From the NCBI GenBank assembly GCA_036273515.1, contig DASUHM010000075.1, positions 1 to 64,000 of the forward strand: a stretch of DNA of 64,000 bases, read 5' to 3'. Below are positions 23,850-32,635 of the stretch, in pieces. The number at the start of each line of letters is the position of its first letter. The stretch's first letter is position 1. The notes below the pieces were generated by a model. It saw only the letters and a list, made by a program, of their open reading frames with translations. It made no database searches and was not told the origin of the DNA. This DNA is from Gaiellales bacterium (GTDB lineage: Bacteria; Actinomycetota; Thermoleophilia; Gaiellales; JAICJC01). Made by a program: the position numbers and the translations under genes.

Positions 23850-25517
23850 ATGGCTAGCGAAACCACGGCGGGTGCCCAGACGCACTTCGCTCGCCGCGCG
23901 ACGGGGTTCGTGCGCGACGTGAAGGTGAGGGATGCCGTCATCTTCAACGTTCTTCCGGCATGTCCCGGCCTCGTCATGGCCGTATCGGTGTTCTGGGTGC
24001 TGTCCTCGTTCGCCGAGGTGAACGTATACGTCGCGATCCTCATCACGGCGCTGTGCTCGTTCCTGATCTCGGGCGCGTTCGGCCTGCTCTCCCAGATCAT
24101 GCCCCGCTCGGGGGCCGACTACATCCTGATCTCGCGGTCCCTGCACCCGGCCCTCGCGGTCGGGTCGAGCATCCTCATCGGCACGTCGTCGATGATCGCG
24201 ATGGGCTACTGGGGCGTCTTCACGGCCAAGATCTGCATCGGCCCGATGCTGACGATGGTCGGCGTGGCCGCCGACTCGTCGACCCTGCAGAGCTGGGGGA
24301 CGACGGTGACCTCGAACGGCTGGAGCATGGCGATCGGGCTGATCGAGATCGCCGTCCTCGCGCTCGTCATGGCCTACGGCATGCGGCTGATGATGCGGGT
24401 GCAGCTGTGGCTGTTCGCGCTCGGCAGCATCGGCTTCATCGTCGCGGCGATCACGCTGGTGACGACGTCGCGCTCGAGCTTCATCAGCTCCTACAACGAC
24501 TACGCGCGGCCGTTCACCCACAGGGCCGACACGTACCACTTCTTCATCGCGAAGGCGAACAGCGCCGGCGTGAACCTGTCGAACGGCACCGACTGGCACA
24601 ACACGATCGTCGCCTCCGGCGCGTTCATCGCCTTCGGGGTCTGGGTCTGGTTCTCGACCAACCTGGCCGGCGAGATCCGTCAGGCGGGCACCCGCAACAA
24701 CTGGTACTCGATGCTCGGCGGCCTCGCCTGCACGTTCGTGCCGATCCTGATCATGATCGCGCTGCTCTACCATACGGTCGGCCAGACGTTCCTGACGGCC
24801 GTGAACGGCGTCTCGGGCGACCCGACGGTCTACACGCTGCCGAACTCGCCGTGGTGGATCACGCTCGTGGCGGCCATCCACACGAACACCCTCTTCGTGG
24901 CGTTCCTGGGCATCACGTTCGTCGCCTGGGCGCCGCTGATCGTGTACATCCAGATCGTGCAGCCGGTGCGGGCGCTCTTCGCCTGGTCGTTCGACCAGGT
25001 GATCCCCGAGCGGGTGGCGTCGATCAACGAGCGGACGCACACGCCGGTCTTCACGCTGGCGCTGATCACGGTCTGCTCGATCCCGTTCCTCTACATGGCC
25101 GCCTACTCGGCCAACTTCCTCAAGGTGGTCGCCCTCTCGACGATCGTCGGCTTCCCGACGTTCGTGCTGGTCGGGATCGGGGCGATCCTGTTCCCATACC
25201 GGCGCAAGCCGGCGTACGAGGCGTCGGTCTCGAACATCTCGTTCCTCGGCTTGCCGCTGCTCGTGTACTTCGGCATCGGCTCGATCCTGGCGGGCCTGTT
25301 CGGCGCCTGGCTGTGGTTCGCGTACCCGACGCTGGGCCTGCCGCGGGCCGGCGACGGCATCGCCGCACAGCTCCTGACGAGCCCGTTCCGCGGCGGACTT
25401 GCCCTCGTCGTCTTCGACCTGATCCTCGGCGCGATCATCTACTACGCCGGCAAGGCGTGGCGCGCCTCGCAGGGGATCGACCTGTCCCTCAACTACCTCG
25501 AGATCCCACCGGAATAG
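23850..25517 (+). CDS. APC-superfamily permease
   Basis: A 555-residue transporter with about twelve membrane helices. The N-terminal helix pair contains the motif FNVLPACPGLVMAVSVFWV, the third helix region has FGLLSQIMPRSGADYILISRSL, and a large soluble loop lies around 200-260. It belongs to the amino acid-polyamine-organocation superfamily. The ATG at 23850 has a GGGAGGG stretch, somewhat distant, in its leader. It is controlled by operator copy 2 and is followed after four bases by a metallophosphoesterase. It is the only obvious transporter of the LacI regulon, so it probably brings in the unknown substrate. Confidence 0.88.
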   Translation: MASETTAGAQTHFARRATGFVRDVKVRDAVIFNVLPACPGLVMAVSVFWVLSSFAEVNVYVAILITALCSFLISGAFGLLSQIMPRSGADYILISRSLHPALAVGSSILIGTSSMIAMGYWGVFTAKICIGPMLTMVGVAADSSTLQSWGTTVTSNGWSMAIGLIEIAVLALVMAYGMRLMMRVQLWLFALGSIGFIVAAITLVTTSRSSFISSYNDYARPFTHRADTYHFFIAKANSAGVNLSNGTDWHNTIVASGAFIAFGVWVWFSTNLAGEIRQAGTRNNWYSMLGGLACTFVPILIMIALLYHTVGQTFLTAVNGVSGDPTVYTLPNSPWWITLVAAIHTNTLFVAFLGITFVAWAPLIVYIQIVQPVRALFAWSFDQVIPERVASINERTHTPVFTLALITVCSIPFLYMAAYSANFLKVVALSTIVGFPTFVLVGIGAILFPYRRKPAYEASVSNISFLGLPLLVYFGIGSILAGLFGAWLWFAYPTLGLPRAGDGIAAQLLTSPFRGGLALVVFDLILGAIIYYAGKAWRASQGIDLSLNYLEIPPE

Positions 25518-25521
25518 GTCC

Positions 25522-26505
25522 GTGGGGTTTCTGCGGCGCACGCAGGCGGAGGGCGGGGATGCCGCCCTCCGCCTCTACTACGCCTCCGACATCCATGGCA
25601 CCGAGGTGCTGTGGAAGAAGTTCCTGAACGCGCCCAAGTACTACAAGGCGCAGGTGCTCGTCATGGGCGGCGACATCACCGGCAAGATCGTCATCCCGCT
25701 GGTGGAGGACGGCGACGGCTGGTCGGCGCAGCTCTTCGGCAGCAAGCTGCGGGCGACGACGGACGCCGAGGTCGACGCCCTCGAGCGGCGCATCCGCGGC
25801 AACGGCATGTACCCGTACCGCACGACGGCCGAGGAGGTGGCGCGCATCTCCGGGCTGCCGGAGGCGGAGCGGGAGGAGTGGTTCGAGACGGTCATGGTGC
25901 ACACCTTCGACCAGTGGATCGCGCTCGCCGACGAGCGGCTCGAGGGGACGGACATCCGCTGCTTCGTGATGCCGGGGAACGACGACCCGCCCCGGATCGA
26001 GGACTCGATCCGCAAGGGCCGGAACGTCCGGGCCTGCGACGAGGCGGTGGTCGAGTTCGACGGCTACTCGATGCTCTCGCTCGGGTACTCGAACCGCACG
26101 CCGTGGGACTCCCCCCGCGAGCTCGACGAGGACGATCTCTACGCCCGCATCGCCGAGCTGGCGGCGCAGGTGCCGGACATGGGCCGGTGCGTCTTCAACC
26201 TGCACGTCCCGCCGTACGACTCACGGCTCGACACGGCGGCCGAGCTGGACGACGACTTCAACATGGTGCTGATCGGCAAGGAGCCGCACATGATCCCGGT
26301 CGGCTCGACCGGTGTGCGCCGGGCGATCGAGGAGTTCCAGCCGATCGCCGCCCTCCACGGCCACATCCACGAGTCGGCCGGCATGAACCGGATCGGCCGC
26401 ACGCTCTGCGTGAACCCCGGGAGCGACTACCACACGGGCCGCATCGCGGGCTGCCTGGTCACCCTGCGCGGCGACCAGGCCCAGCACCAGTTCGTGACCG
26501 GCTGA
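25522..26505 (+). CDS. Calcineurin-like metallophosphoesterase
   Basis: A 327-residue metallophosphoesterase. YYASDIHG (D-x-H), VLVMGGDITG (GD), MPGNDDP (GND in place of the usual GNHD), NLHVPPYDS and LHGHIHES (GHxH) form the binuclear metal site in order. The GNDD variant is common in a subgroup of such enzymes. The sequence around 40-130 is a long insertion with acidic residues. It lies four bases after the permease and is presumably co-transcribed. A phosphoesterase in a permease operon suggests dephosphorylation of a substrate or signal; nothing more specific is readable. Confidence 0.85.
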   Translation: MGFLRRTQAEGGDAALRLYYASDIHGTEVLWKKFLNAPKYYKAQVLVMGGDITGKIVIPLVEDGDGWSAQLFGSKLRATTDAEVDALERRIRGNGMYPYRTTAEEVARISGLPEAEREEWFETVMVHTFDQWIALADERLEGTDIRCFVMPGNDDPPRIEDSIRKGRNVRACDEAVVEFDGYSMLSLGYSNRTPWDSPRELDEDDLYARIAELAAQVPDMGRCVFNLHVPPYDSRLDTAAELDDDFNMVLIGKEPHMIPVGSTGVRRAIEEFQPIAALHGHIHESAGMNRIGRTLCVNPGSDYHTGRIAGCLVTLRGDQAQHQFVTG

Positions 26506-26526
26506 ACCGGAGCCAGGGTGGACGGG

Positions 26527-26602
26527 AGTAAACGGGGTCAGACCCCGAACGGTGCGCGTTGTACTTTCGTGACTGTTTCGTTCGGGGATCAGACCCTGAT
26601 CT
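26527..26602 (+). repeat. GGGGTCAGACCCC repeat, copy 1 (with degenerate second arm)
   Basis: AGTAAACGGGGTCAGACCCCG begins the element, followed by AACGGTGCGCGTT, a GTGAC motif and an inverted degenerate arm (TTCGGGGATCAGACCCTGAT). The 13-bp palindrome lies at 26534-26546. It sits 21 bp after the metallophosphoesterase stop. Copies with the same flank occur at 26870, 60030 and 61871. Confidence 0.7.
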
Positions 26603-26639
26603 ACATCCGGTGGTCGGGCTGGCCGATATCCGGATGGTG

Positions 26640-26807
26640 ATGAGCCACCACCCTCCGCCCGTGGACTCTGAAACGCGTGGACGTTGGTCGCCGTCCGCCC
26701 GGATCGCTCTCGCCATCGTGGTCACCTTCACGATCGGAACGATCATCTGCGCGGTCGTGGTCGCGGTTTTCGTCGACTGGTTCGTGAACCACATGGGCGG
26801 CCTCTAG
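26640..26807 (+). CDS. Small single-pass membrane protein
   Basis: A 55-residue frame starting at ATG 26640 (ATG 26634 or GTG 26637 are equivalent alternatives). A polar, His/Pro-rich N-terminus is followed by one strong hydrophobic helix (about 19-44, IALAIVVTFTIGTIICAVVVAVF), ending DWFVNHMGGL. No family is recognised. The gene is bracketed by two repeat copies in opposite orientation, so it may be cargo of, or simply trapped between, those elements. Confidence 0.45.
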   Translation: MSHHPPPVDSETRGRWSPSARIALAIVVTFTIGTIICAVVVAVFVDWFVNHMGGL

Positions 26808-26819
26808 GCGTACCGCTCG

Positions 26820-26888
26820 CTTCGGGGACCGTCCCTTGAAGCGTCACAGAGATGTCACGCGTCCCGTTCGGGGTCTGACCCCGGTTAC
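26820..26888 (-). repeat. GGGGTCTGACCCC repeat, copy 2
   Basis: On the minus strand the element starts TAACCGGGGTCAGACCCCGAACG; the 13-bp palindrome lies at 26870-26882. The TAA is the stop codon of the enolase-superfamily gene. The other end carries a related palindrome, GGGGACCGTCCC (26824-26835). Between the two arms lies GCGTCACAGAGATGTCACGC, similar in position to the GTGAC stretch of the other copies. Confidence 0.7.
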
Positions 26889-28048
26889 CAGTCGGCCACG
26901 GAGCCGTCGTCGTGGAAGTAGCGCATCAGCGGCTCCTGCTGGAACGGATGCTTGGCCGCCTCGCGCTCGTCCACCTCGACGCCCAGGCCGGGCTCGGTGG
27001 GGAGCTCGGCGGTGCCACCGTCGAACGGCAGGGTCTTCGAGAGCACCTCGAAGCGCCACGGAACGTCGGCCCGCCAGGTCTCCTGGATGATGAAGTTGGG
27101 CGTCGCGAACGCCACGTGCATCGAGGCGGCGTGGCCGATCGGGCCGGTCGACGAGTGGGGCGCGAGCGCCGCGTGGTACGTCTCGCCGATCGCCGCGATC
27201 CGGCGCAGCTCGGCGATGCCGCCGCAGTGCACGGCGTCCGGCTGGAGCACCGAGCAGGCGCCGATCTCGAGCAGGTGCGCGAATGGGTGGCGGGTGCAGA
27301 GCCGCTCTCCGGTCGCGATCGGGACGGTCGTCCGCCGGGCCAGCTCCGCCATCGCCTGCGGATGCTCCGGCGGGCAGGGCTCCTCGAAGAACCAGGGCCG
27401 GTACGGCTCGAGCACCGTGAAGTACTGCGCCGCCATCATCGGCGAGCAGCGGCCGTGCATGTCGACCATGAGCTCGACGTCGTCTCCGACCTCATCGCGC
27501 ACCGCCGCCATGACCGCGTCGGCGTGCCGCAGAGCGCCCGCGCCGTCGAGCCGGCCCGTGCGCGGGATGACGACCTCGAGCTTGATCGCGTCGAACCCGA
27601 GCTCGATCGATTCGCGGGCTCGCTCGCGCGCCTGCCCGGGCGTGAGCGCGTGGTACACCGAGTGCATCTCGCCGCCGCCCAGGTGGTCGTACAGCCGCAC
27701 GGTGTCGCGGACGGCGCCGCCCAGCAGCTGGTAGACGGGCACGCCGAGTGCCTTGCCGGTGATGTCCCAGCAGGCATGCTCGATCCCGCTCATCGCCGAG
27801 CACTCCACCATGCCGGGCCGGAAGAAGTGCTGCCGGTACATCATCTGCCAGATGTGCTCGATCCGGCGCGGATCCTCGCCGACGAGCAGCGTCCGGTAAT
27901 CCTCGATGCAGCCGACCACCGAGCGCGTCTTCCACTCGACGGTCGCCTCGCCCCACCCGACGATGCCCTCGTCCGTCGACACCTTGACGAACACCCAGTT
28001 GCGCATCTCGGCGTTGACGACGACCGTGTCGAGGGCGGTGATCTTCAC
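26885..28048 (-). CDS. Enolase-superfamily sugar-acid dehydratase (DgoD/mandelate racemase-like)
   Basis: A 387-residue protein with the two-domain enolase fold. Residues in order: AIKLEVV (Lys), MVDMHGRCS (metal Asp with the D-x-H pattern of galactonate/mannonate dehydratases), FFEEPCPPE (metal Glu), ATGERLCTRH (metal Glu) and APHSSTGPIG (general-base His). It likely removes water from a hexonate or pentonate. GTG 28048 overlaps the upstream hydrolase stop (GTGA). The TAA stop is inside the repeat copy 2, so the original C-terminus may have been altered slightly by that insertion. It is driven from the operator-controlled promoter near 29010. Confidence 0.88.
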   Translation of the reverse strand: MKITALDTVVVNAEMRNWVFVKVSTDEGIVGWGEATVEWKTRSVVGCIEDYRTLLVGEDPRRIEHIWQMMYRQHFFRPGMVECSAMSGIEHACWDITGKALGVPVYQLLGGAVRDTVRLYDHLGGGEMHSVYHALTPGQARERARESIELGFDAIKLEVVIPRTGRLDGAGALRHADAVMAAVRDEVGDDVELMVDMHGRCSPMMAAQYFTVLEPYRPWFFEEPCPPEHPQAMAELARRTTVPIATGERLCTRHPFAHLLEIGACSVLQPDAVHCGGIAELRRIAAIGETYHAALAPHSSTGPIGHAASMHVAFATPNFIIQETWRADVPWRFEVLSKTLPFDGGTAELPTEPGLGVEVDEREAAKHPFQQEPLMRYFHDDGSVADW

Positions 28049-29004
28049 GAGCGCCGGTACCTGGGCGGCCGCTCGCCCGCCGTGACGACCGCGGCCCTCC
28101 CGGAGCGGAGCATCCGGCGGACGTGGCCGTGGACGACGAACATCAGGTTGGCCGGCTCGGAGCCGAACGGGCCCATCCGCTCGTCGGCGTGGTCGCACAG
28201 CTCGGCCAGCGTCGCCGGCCGCTCCAGCCGCTCCTCGAGCGTGGAGTCCATCCGCGCGACGAACGCACGGCTCTCGGCCATGAAGTCGGCGATCTCGGCG
28301 CCCGTGCGGATCGGCCAGTGCCCGGAGTGGAGCTCGGCGGCCCCCAGCGACTCGAGCATGTCGATGGTCGCCAGGTAGTCGTCGACCTCCTCGTAGGTCG
28401 GACACAGCGCGGGCGACCCGTCGGCGGCCGGGCACATGCGCCAGTGGACTGCGTCGGAGCTGAACAGCAGCCCGGTGGCCGGCTCGTGCAGCACCAGATG
28501 CCCGGCCGAATGCCCCGGCGCGTGCCGCGCGACCAGCCGGCGGTCGCCGACGGCGATGGTCTCGCCGCCCGCGAGGCCGACCTCCACCGCCGCCGGCGCG
28601 CCGTAGTTCGCGCGCATCCACAGCTTGTCCGCGTCGGGGTAGCCGACGCCGTGCTCGACCTCGAACGCGCCGTAGCGGTCGCTCAGCAGCCGCTCGGGCT
28701 CGGCCACCATCATCCGGTCGGCGAAGCCGCAGGCGCCGACGGCGTTCGGCAGCACCTCGCGCAGGCCGGCGAGGCCGCCCTGGTGGTCGAGGTCGGGATG
28801 GGTGACGACCACCATCCTCACGTCGCCCTGATCGATCCCGGCGGCGCGCATGCCGGGCACGATCACGTCGCGGGGCGTCGCGGTCATCCCCGTGTCGACC
28901 ACGATCGCCTCGTCGCCGTCGGCGATCAGGTACTGGAACATGTTCCGCGGGCCGACCAGCGACTCGCACCGCCAGGTGCCCGAAGCGATCTCCGTCAGGG
29001 ACAT
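28045..29004 (-). CDS. Metallo-beta-lactamase-fold hydrolase
   Basis: A 319-residue MBL-fold protein. VVVTHPDLDHQGG gives the first metal motif, with Asp in place of the second His (H-x-D-x-D-H); HAPGHSAGHLVLHE and FSSDAVHW supply the remaining ligands. Similar proteins hydrolyse lactones or thioesters. The ATG begins with the last base of operator copy 3, so a repressor there would block both transcription start and ribosome entry. It is the first gene of a two-gene operon with the dehydratase; lactone opening followed by dehydration would be a sensible order, but this is inference. Confidence 0.82.
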   Translation of the reverse strand: MSLTEIASGTWRCESLVGPRNMFQYLIADGDEAIVVDTGMTATPRDVIVPGMRAAGIDQGDVRMVVVTHPDLDHQGGLAGLREVLPNAVGACGFADRMMVAEPERLLSDRYGAFEVEHGVGYPDADKLWMRANYGAPAAVEVGLAGGETIAVGDRRLVARHAPGHSAGHLVLHEPATGLLFSSDAVHWRMCPAADGSPALCPTYEEVDDYLATIDMLESLGAAELHSGHWPIRTGAEIADFMAESRAFVARMDSTLEERLERPATLAELCDHADERMGPFGSEPANLMFVVHGHVRRMLRSGRAAVVTAGERPPRYRRS

Positions 29005-29032
29005 TGAACGATCAAGTAAATCACACTAGACT
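29004..29032. promoter_or_regulatory. LacI-type operator, copy 3, within a divergent promoter
   Basis: TTGAACGATCAA occupies 29004-29015. For the plus-strand gene, TTGAAC doubles as the -35 box, followed by 17 bp and TAGACT (29027-29032), seven bases... six bases before its ATG. For the minus-strand gene the operator lies immediately before the ATG, seven bases after a possible -10 box TAGTGT. One operator could therefore control both directions. Confidence 0.65.
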
Positions 29033-29038
29033 GGCCCG

Positions 29039-29950
29039 ATGCCGAGCCCGACCGACGCCGCCGACGGCCCTCGCGGCCGCCACGCGAAGATGCTCGCGGC
29101 GGTAGGGCTCCAGCCTCCCGCACGCCCCTGGCCGGAGTCCGCCGGGCGCTTCCCCGACGGTGCCCGCTACCACTTCGAGATCGCGAGCGTGGAGGGCCCG
29201 CTCGTGCTGCGCGGCGTCCTCGCCGAGGCCGACGCCCAGGGCGTGCGCGTCCACCGGGTCTCGCAGGGGTCGGGCGTCATGATGCTTTCCGACGCCGAGC
29301 TCGACGAGATGGCCGCGATCGGCCGCGATCACGATGTCGAGGTGTGCCTCTTCCTCGGCCCGCGCGGCGGCTGGGACACCGGCGGCCAGGCGCTCGTGAA
29401 CGAGGCCGCCGCCGGCGTGGCCCGCGGGCCGGAGGCGGTCGAGGCGTGCCTGGCCGAGGCCGACCGGGCCTGTGCGCACGGCATCCGCAGCCTGCTCGTC
29501 GGCGACATCGGCGTGCTCGACGTCCTTGCCCGGCTGCGCGCGGCCGGCGACCTGCCGTCCGACCTGCGCTTCAAGACCTCCGCCGTGATGTGCGCCGCCA
29601 ACCCCGCCACCGCCGCCCTGTACGACCGCATCGGCGCCGACACGATCAACGTCGCCACCGATCTCGGCGTGGGCATGCTGGCGGCGATGCGCGAGGTGAC
29701 GGCGCTCCCGCTCGATCTCTACATCGAGGCGCCCGACGATCTGGGCGGCTTCGTCCGCACCTACGACGTGCCCGAGATCGTCCGCGCCGCCGCGCCGGTG
29801 CACCTGAAGTTCGGGCTGCGCAACGCCACCGCCGTTTACCCGACCGGCGGCCACCTCGAGGACGTTGCCGTCGCGCAGGCGCGCGAGAAGGTGCGCCGGG
29901 CCGCCCTCGCCGAGCGGCTCCTGCGCGACCTCGCCCCCGAGCTGGCCTAG
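29039..29950 (+). CDS. U32-peptidase-like TIM-barrel protein
   Basis: A 303-residue protein I place near the U32 peptidase-like family: YHFEIASVEGP, VHRVSQGSGVMMLSDAELDEM, EVCLFLGPRGGWD, GADTINVATDLGVGMLAAMRE and LYIEAPDDLGGFVRTYDVPEIVRAAAPVHLKFGLRN form successive barrel strands. The biochemical role is unknown; U32 proteins include proteases and tRNA/ubiquinone hydroxylation factors, but catabolic-cluster members may act on small molecules. The start lies six bases after TAGACT, so the transcript is leaderless, with the operator as -35 box. The 3' end overlaps the convergent SDR by four bases. Confidence 0.7.
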   Translation: MPSPTDAADGPRGRHAKMLAAVGLQPPARPWPESAGRFPDGARYHFEIASVEGPLVLRGVLAEADAQGVRVHRVSQGSGVMMLSDAELDEMAAIGRDHDVEVCLFLGPRGGWDTGGQALVNEAAAGVARGPEAVEACLAEADRACAHGIRSLLVGDIGVLDVLARLRAAGDLPSDLRFKTSAVMCAANPATAALYDRIGADTINVATDLGVGMLAAMREVTALPLDLYIEAPDDLGGFVRTYDVPEIVRAAAPVHLKFGLRNATAVYPTGGHLEDVAVAQAREKVRRAALAERLLRDLAPELA

Positions 29951-30717
29951 ACGGTCGGCACCCCGGCGCTCAGGCCGCCGTCCACGACGAACGCACCGGC
30001 CGTGCAGAACCCGGCCTCGTCGGAGGCCAGGAAGAGCGCCATCGCGGCCACCTCCTCCGGCCGGCCGATGCGGCCGAGCGCGTGCATGCGGCCCGCCTCC
30101 TCGCGAGCGGCGGCGGGGTCGGCCTGGATCTCGAAGTAGCGCTGCGCCATGCCCGTGTCGATGTAGCCGGGGCAGATGCAGTTGCAGCGGATGCCGTCGC
30201 GCCCGTTCTCGAGCGCGATCGCCCGGGTCAGGTTGATGACGCCGCCCTTCGCGGTGCAGTAGGCGGCCAGGGCCGGCTCGACCCAGAACCCGTTCACCGA
30301 CGCCATGTTCACGATGGAGCCGCCGCCGATCCTGCGCATGCGGGGGATGGCCGCCCGCGCGCACAGGTAGACGCCGCGCAGGTTCACGCCGAGCACCTTG
30401 TCCCAGTCGTCGGGCGGGGTGTCTTCGAGCGTGTGCTCGTATTGGATCGCGGCGTTCGAGACGATCGCATGCGGGCCGCCGTGGCGCTCCGCGGCCGCCA
30501 TCACCGCCTCGATCTGATCGGCGTCGGAGACGTCGCAGCGGTGGCCCTCGGCCCGGCCGCCGGCGGCGACGATCGCGGCGGCCGTCTCCTGCGCTCCCTC
30601 GCCGTTCACGTCGGCGCACAGCGTGAGCGCCCCCTCGGCCGCCAGCCGTTGCGCCACCGCCCGGCCGATGCCGGTCGCCGCGCCGGTGACCACGCTGACC
30701 TTGCCTTGCATCCGCAC
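29947..30717 (-). CDS. SDR-family oxidoreductase
   Basis: A 256-residue classical SDR: TGAATGIG near residue 12, NAAIQYEHT, Ser in NMASVNG, YCTAKGG as active Tyr-Lys, and the C-terminal FVVDGGLSAG. GTG 30717 is preferred because GGAGGG lies seven bases upstream; ATG 30711 would have the ribosome-binding site too far away. The gene diverges from the LacI regulator, and its upstream region contains operator copy 4, so it is probably part of the same regulon. It resembles the SDR at 31865 (both have NAAxQ and C-N-x-x-CPG segments). Confidence 0.87.
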   Translation of the reverse strand: MRMQGKVSVVTGAATGIGRAVAQRLAAEGALTLCADVNGEGAQETAAAIVAAGGRAEGHRCDVSDADQIEAVMAAAERHGGPHAIVSNAAIQYEHTLEDTPPDDWDKVLGVNLRGVYLCARAAIPRMRRIGGGSIVNMASVNGFWVEPALAAYCTAKGGVINLTRAIALENGRDGIRCNCICPGYIDTGMAQRYFEIQADPAAAREEAGRMHALGRIGRPEEVAAMALFLASDEAGFCTAGAFVVDGGLSAGVPTV

Positions 30718-30764
30718 GATCGCTCCCTCCCTCGACTCCTGGTCCGCGCCGAATACTCCGCCAC

Positions 30765-30783
30765 TTTGACGATCAAGTAAAGT
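30765..30783. promoter_or_regulatory. Degenerate LacI-type operator, copy 4, at the regulator's own promoter
   Basis: TTTGACGATCAA (30765-30776) keeps the CG centre and a perfect right half but differs in two left-half bases. The extended right flank GATCAAGTAAA is identical to copy 3. TAAAGT (30778-30783) follows as a likely -10 box, eight bases before the GTG of the regulator. This is consistent with weak autoregulation. Confidence 0.5.
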
Positions 30784-30791
30784 GGCCAACC

Positions 30792-31832
30792 GTGAAGAGC
30801 ACGTCCGGCAGGCGCCCGACCATGCGTGACGTCGCCGAGCACGCGGGCGTCTCCGCCCAGACGGTCTCGAACCTCGTGAACAACCGCCTGCGGCAGATGT
30901 CGGACGAGACCCGGCTGCGCATCGAGGGCGCGATGGAGCAGCTCGGCTACCACCCGAACCTGACCGCCCGCAGCCTGCGCTCGGCGCGGACGACGACGAT
31001 CGGATTCCTGCTGCTCGACGAGGGCGCGCGCTACCTGGCCGACCCCATGACCGACCAGGTCATCGCCGGTGTCGGCGACGTCGCCCGCGACCGCGGTTAC
31101 AGCGTCCTCATCCACGCCGGGCTGCCCGGCCCGCCCGACCGCGGCCTGCTGCGGCCGGTGCTCGAGTCGCGCGTCGACGGCGTGCTGCTCTTTCTCTCCG
31201 GCCCACCCGAGCAGCGGCAGTGGTACCCGGCCCGCGCGGCCGAGCTCGGCGTGCCCACCGTCGTGCTCGAGGAGGCCGGTCCCGATCATGGTGCGCAGAT
31301 GTCGGTCACGGCGGACAACCGCGATGGCGCCCGCCGCCTGGCCGACCACCTGATCGCCTCCGGCCACACCCGGATCGCCTTCATCGCCGCCCGCCAACCG
31401 TGGCCGATGGTCGAGCAGCGCCACCGGGGCTACTGCGAGGCGCTGGCGGCGGCCGGCCTCGAGCGCAACCCCGACTTCGAGCTCTTCGAGGGCATCTGGG
31501 ATGCGGCCGACGCGGGCGCGATGGTCGACCGGCTGCTCGACCTGCCCGAGCCGCCCACAGCGGTCATGGGCGGCAACGACCTGCTCGCCATCGGCGTCAT
31601 GCGCCAGGCCCGCGCCCGCGGCCTGCGCGTCCCGGACGACCTGGCGGTGACCGGTTTCAACGACTTCGCGTTCGCCGAGTTCGTCGAGCCGCCGCTGACG
31701 ACGGTGCACGTGCCCGGCTACGAGATCGGGCGCACGGCCGCACAGCTCCTGATCGAGCATCTGGACGGCGAGGCCGGCGCGAATCCGCAGGTGACCCTTC
31801 CCGTCGAGCTGCGCCTGCGCGGCTCGGCCTGA
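30792..31832 (+). CDS. LacI-family transcriptional regulator
   Basis: A 346-residue LacI/GalR protein. The helix-turn-helix is TMRDVAEHAGVSAQTVSNLVNNR (10-32), with hinge helix PNLTARSLRSAR. A periplasmic-binding-protein-like domain follows, with VTADNRDGARRLADHLIASGHTRIAFI and MGGNDLLAIGVMRQARARGLRVPDDLAVTGFND. It should bind a CG-centred palindrome, exactly the type found at 23710, 23814, 29004 and 37090. The GTG start is leaderless (TAAAGT eight bases upstream). A sugar or sugar acid is the expected inducer. Confidence 0.92.
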   Translation: MKSTSGRRPTMRDVAEHAGVSAQTVSNLVNNRLRQMSDETRLRIEGAMEQLGYHPNLTARSLRSARTTTIGFLLLDEGARYLADPMTDQVIAGVGDVARDRGYSVLIHAGLPGPPDRGLLRPVLESRVDGVLLFLSGPPEQRQWYPARAAELGVPTVVLEEAGPDHGAQMSVTADNRDGARRLADHLIASGHTRIAFIAARQPWPMVEQRHRGYCEALAAAGLERNPDFELFEGIWDAADAGAMVDRLLDLPEPPTAVMGGNDLLAIGVMRQARARGLRVPDDLAVTGFNDFAFAEFVEPPLTTVHVPGYEIGRTAAQLLIEHLDGEAGANPQVTLPVELRLRGSA

Positions 31833-31864
31833 CAGCATGAAGACCCCCGAGGAGGTCGAGGCGC

Positions 31865-32635
31865 ATGGCAACTGAGCAGGGACGGCGATCGCTCGAAGGG
31901 CGATGCGCGGTCGTCACCGGCGTCGGCTCCGGCCTCGGTCAAGCGATTGCACGCGAGTTCGCAGCCGAGGGGGCGCTCGTCGTCGGCTGCGACGTGAACG
32001 ACGCGGCCGGCGAGGCGACGATGGACGGCATCGGCACCTACCTCCACGCCGACGTCTCGCGCGAGGCCGAGGTCGAGGGGCTGGTCGCCGCCGCCGTCGA
32101 GCGCCATGGCCGCCTCCACGTGATGGTGAACAACGCGGCCGTCCAGATCGAGCAGGAGCTGGCCGAGACCACCGAGGAGCAGCTCGACCGCATCCTGGCG
32201 GTGAACCTGAAGGGTGTCTTCTTCGGCTGCAAGCACGCGGTGCGGTCGATGCGGCCGGCCGGCGGTGGCGCGATCGTCAACATCGCGTCGATCCTCGGCC
32301 TGGTCGGCGACGGCATCCTGGCCGCCTACTGCGCGGCCAAGGGCGGCGTGCTCGGGATCACCCGGGCGACCGCCGTCCAGTACGGCCGCGACGGCATCCG
32401 CTGCAACGCCGTCTGCCCGGGCGACATCGACACGCCGCTCGTGCAGGCCTACTTCGACACGGCGGCTGACCCCGCCGCCCTGCGGGCCGAGATCAGCGCC
32501 GAGTACCCGCTCGAGCGGATCGCCGCGCCGCGCGAGGTCGCCCGCGCCGTCGTGTTCCTCGCAGGCGAGGATGCATCGTTCATGAGCGGCCAGCCGCTCG
32601 TCGTCGACGGTGGCCTGCTGGCCACGTGCTACTGA
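31865..32635 (+). CDS. SDR-family oxidoreductase
   Basis: A 256-residue SDR with TGVGSGLG (19-26; first Ala of the motif replaced by Val), NNAAVQIEQ, Ser in NIASILG, YCAAKGG as active pair, and QPLVVDGGLL at the end. GAGGAGG lies nine bases before the ATG. It is 32 bp downstream of the LacI gene and overlaps the next gene by one base (TGATG). It is likely co-expressed with the regulator and oxidises a sugar or sugar-acid hydroxyl. Confidence 0.87.
   Translation: MATEQGRRSLEGRCAVVTGVGSGLGQAIAREFAAEGALVVGCDVNDAAGEATMDGIGTYLHADVSREAEVEGLVAAAVERHGRLHVMVNNAAVQIEQELAETTEEQLDRILAVNLKGVFFGCKHAVRSMRPAGGGAIVNIASILGLVGDGILAAYCAAKGGVLGITRATAVQYGRDGIRCNAVCPGDIDTPLVQAYFDTAADPAALRAEISAEYPLERIAAPREVARAVVFLAGEDASFMSGQPLVVDGGLLATCY

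Noticed and set aside
23718-25541. Antisense open frame of 607 codons opposite the regulon permease
   Set aside because: Same reason: low-complexity charged translation, while the sense strand is a typical permease under a recognisable promoter.
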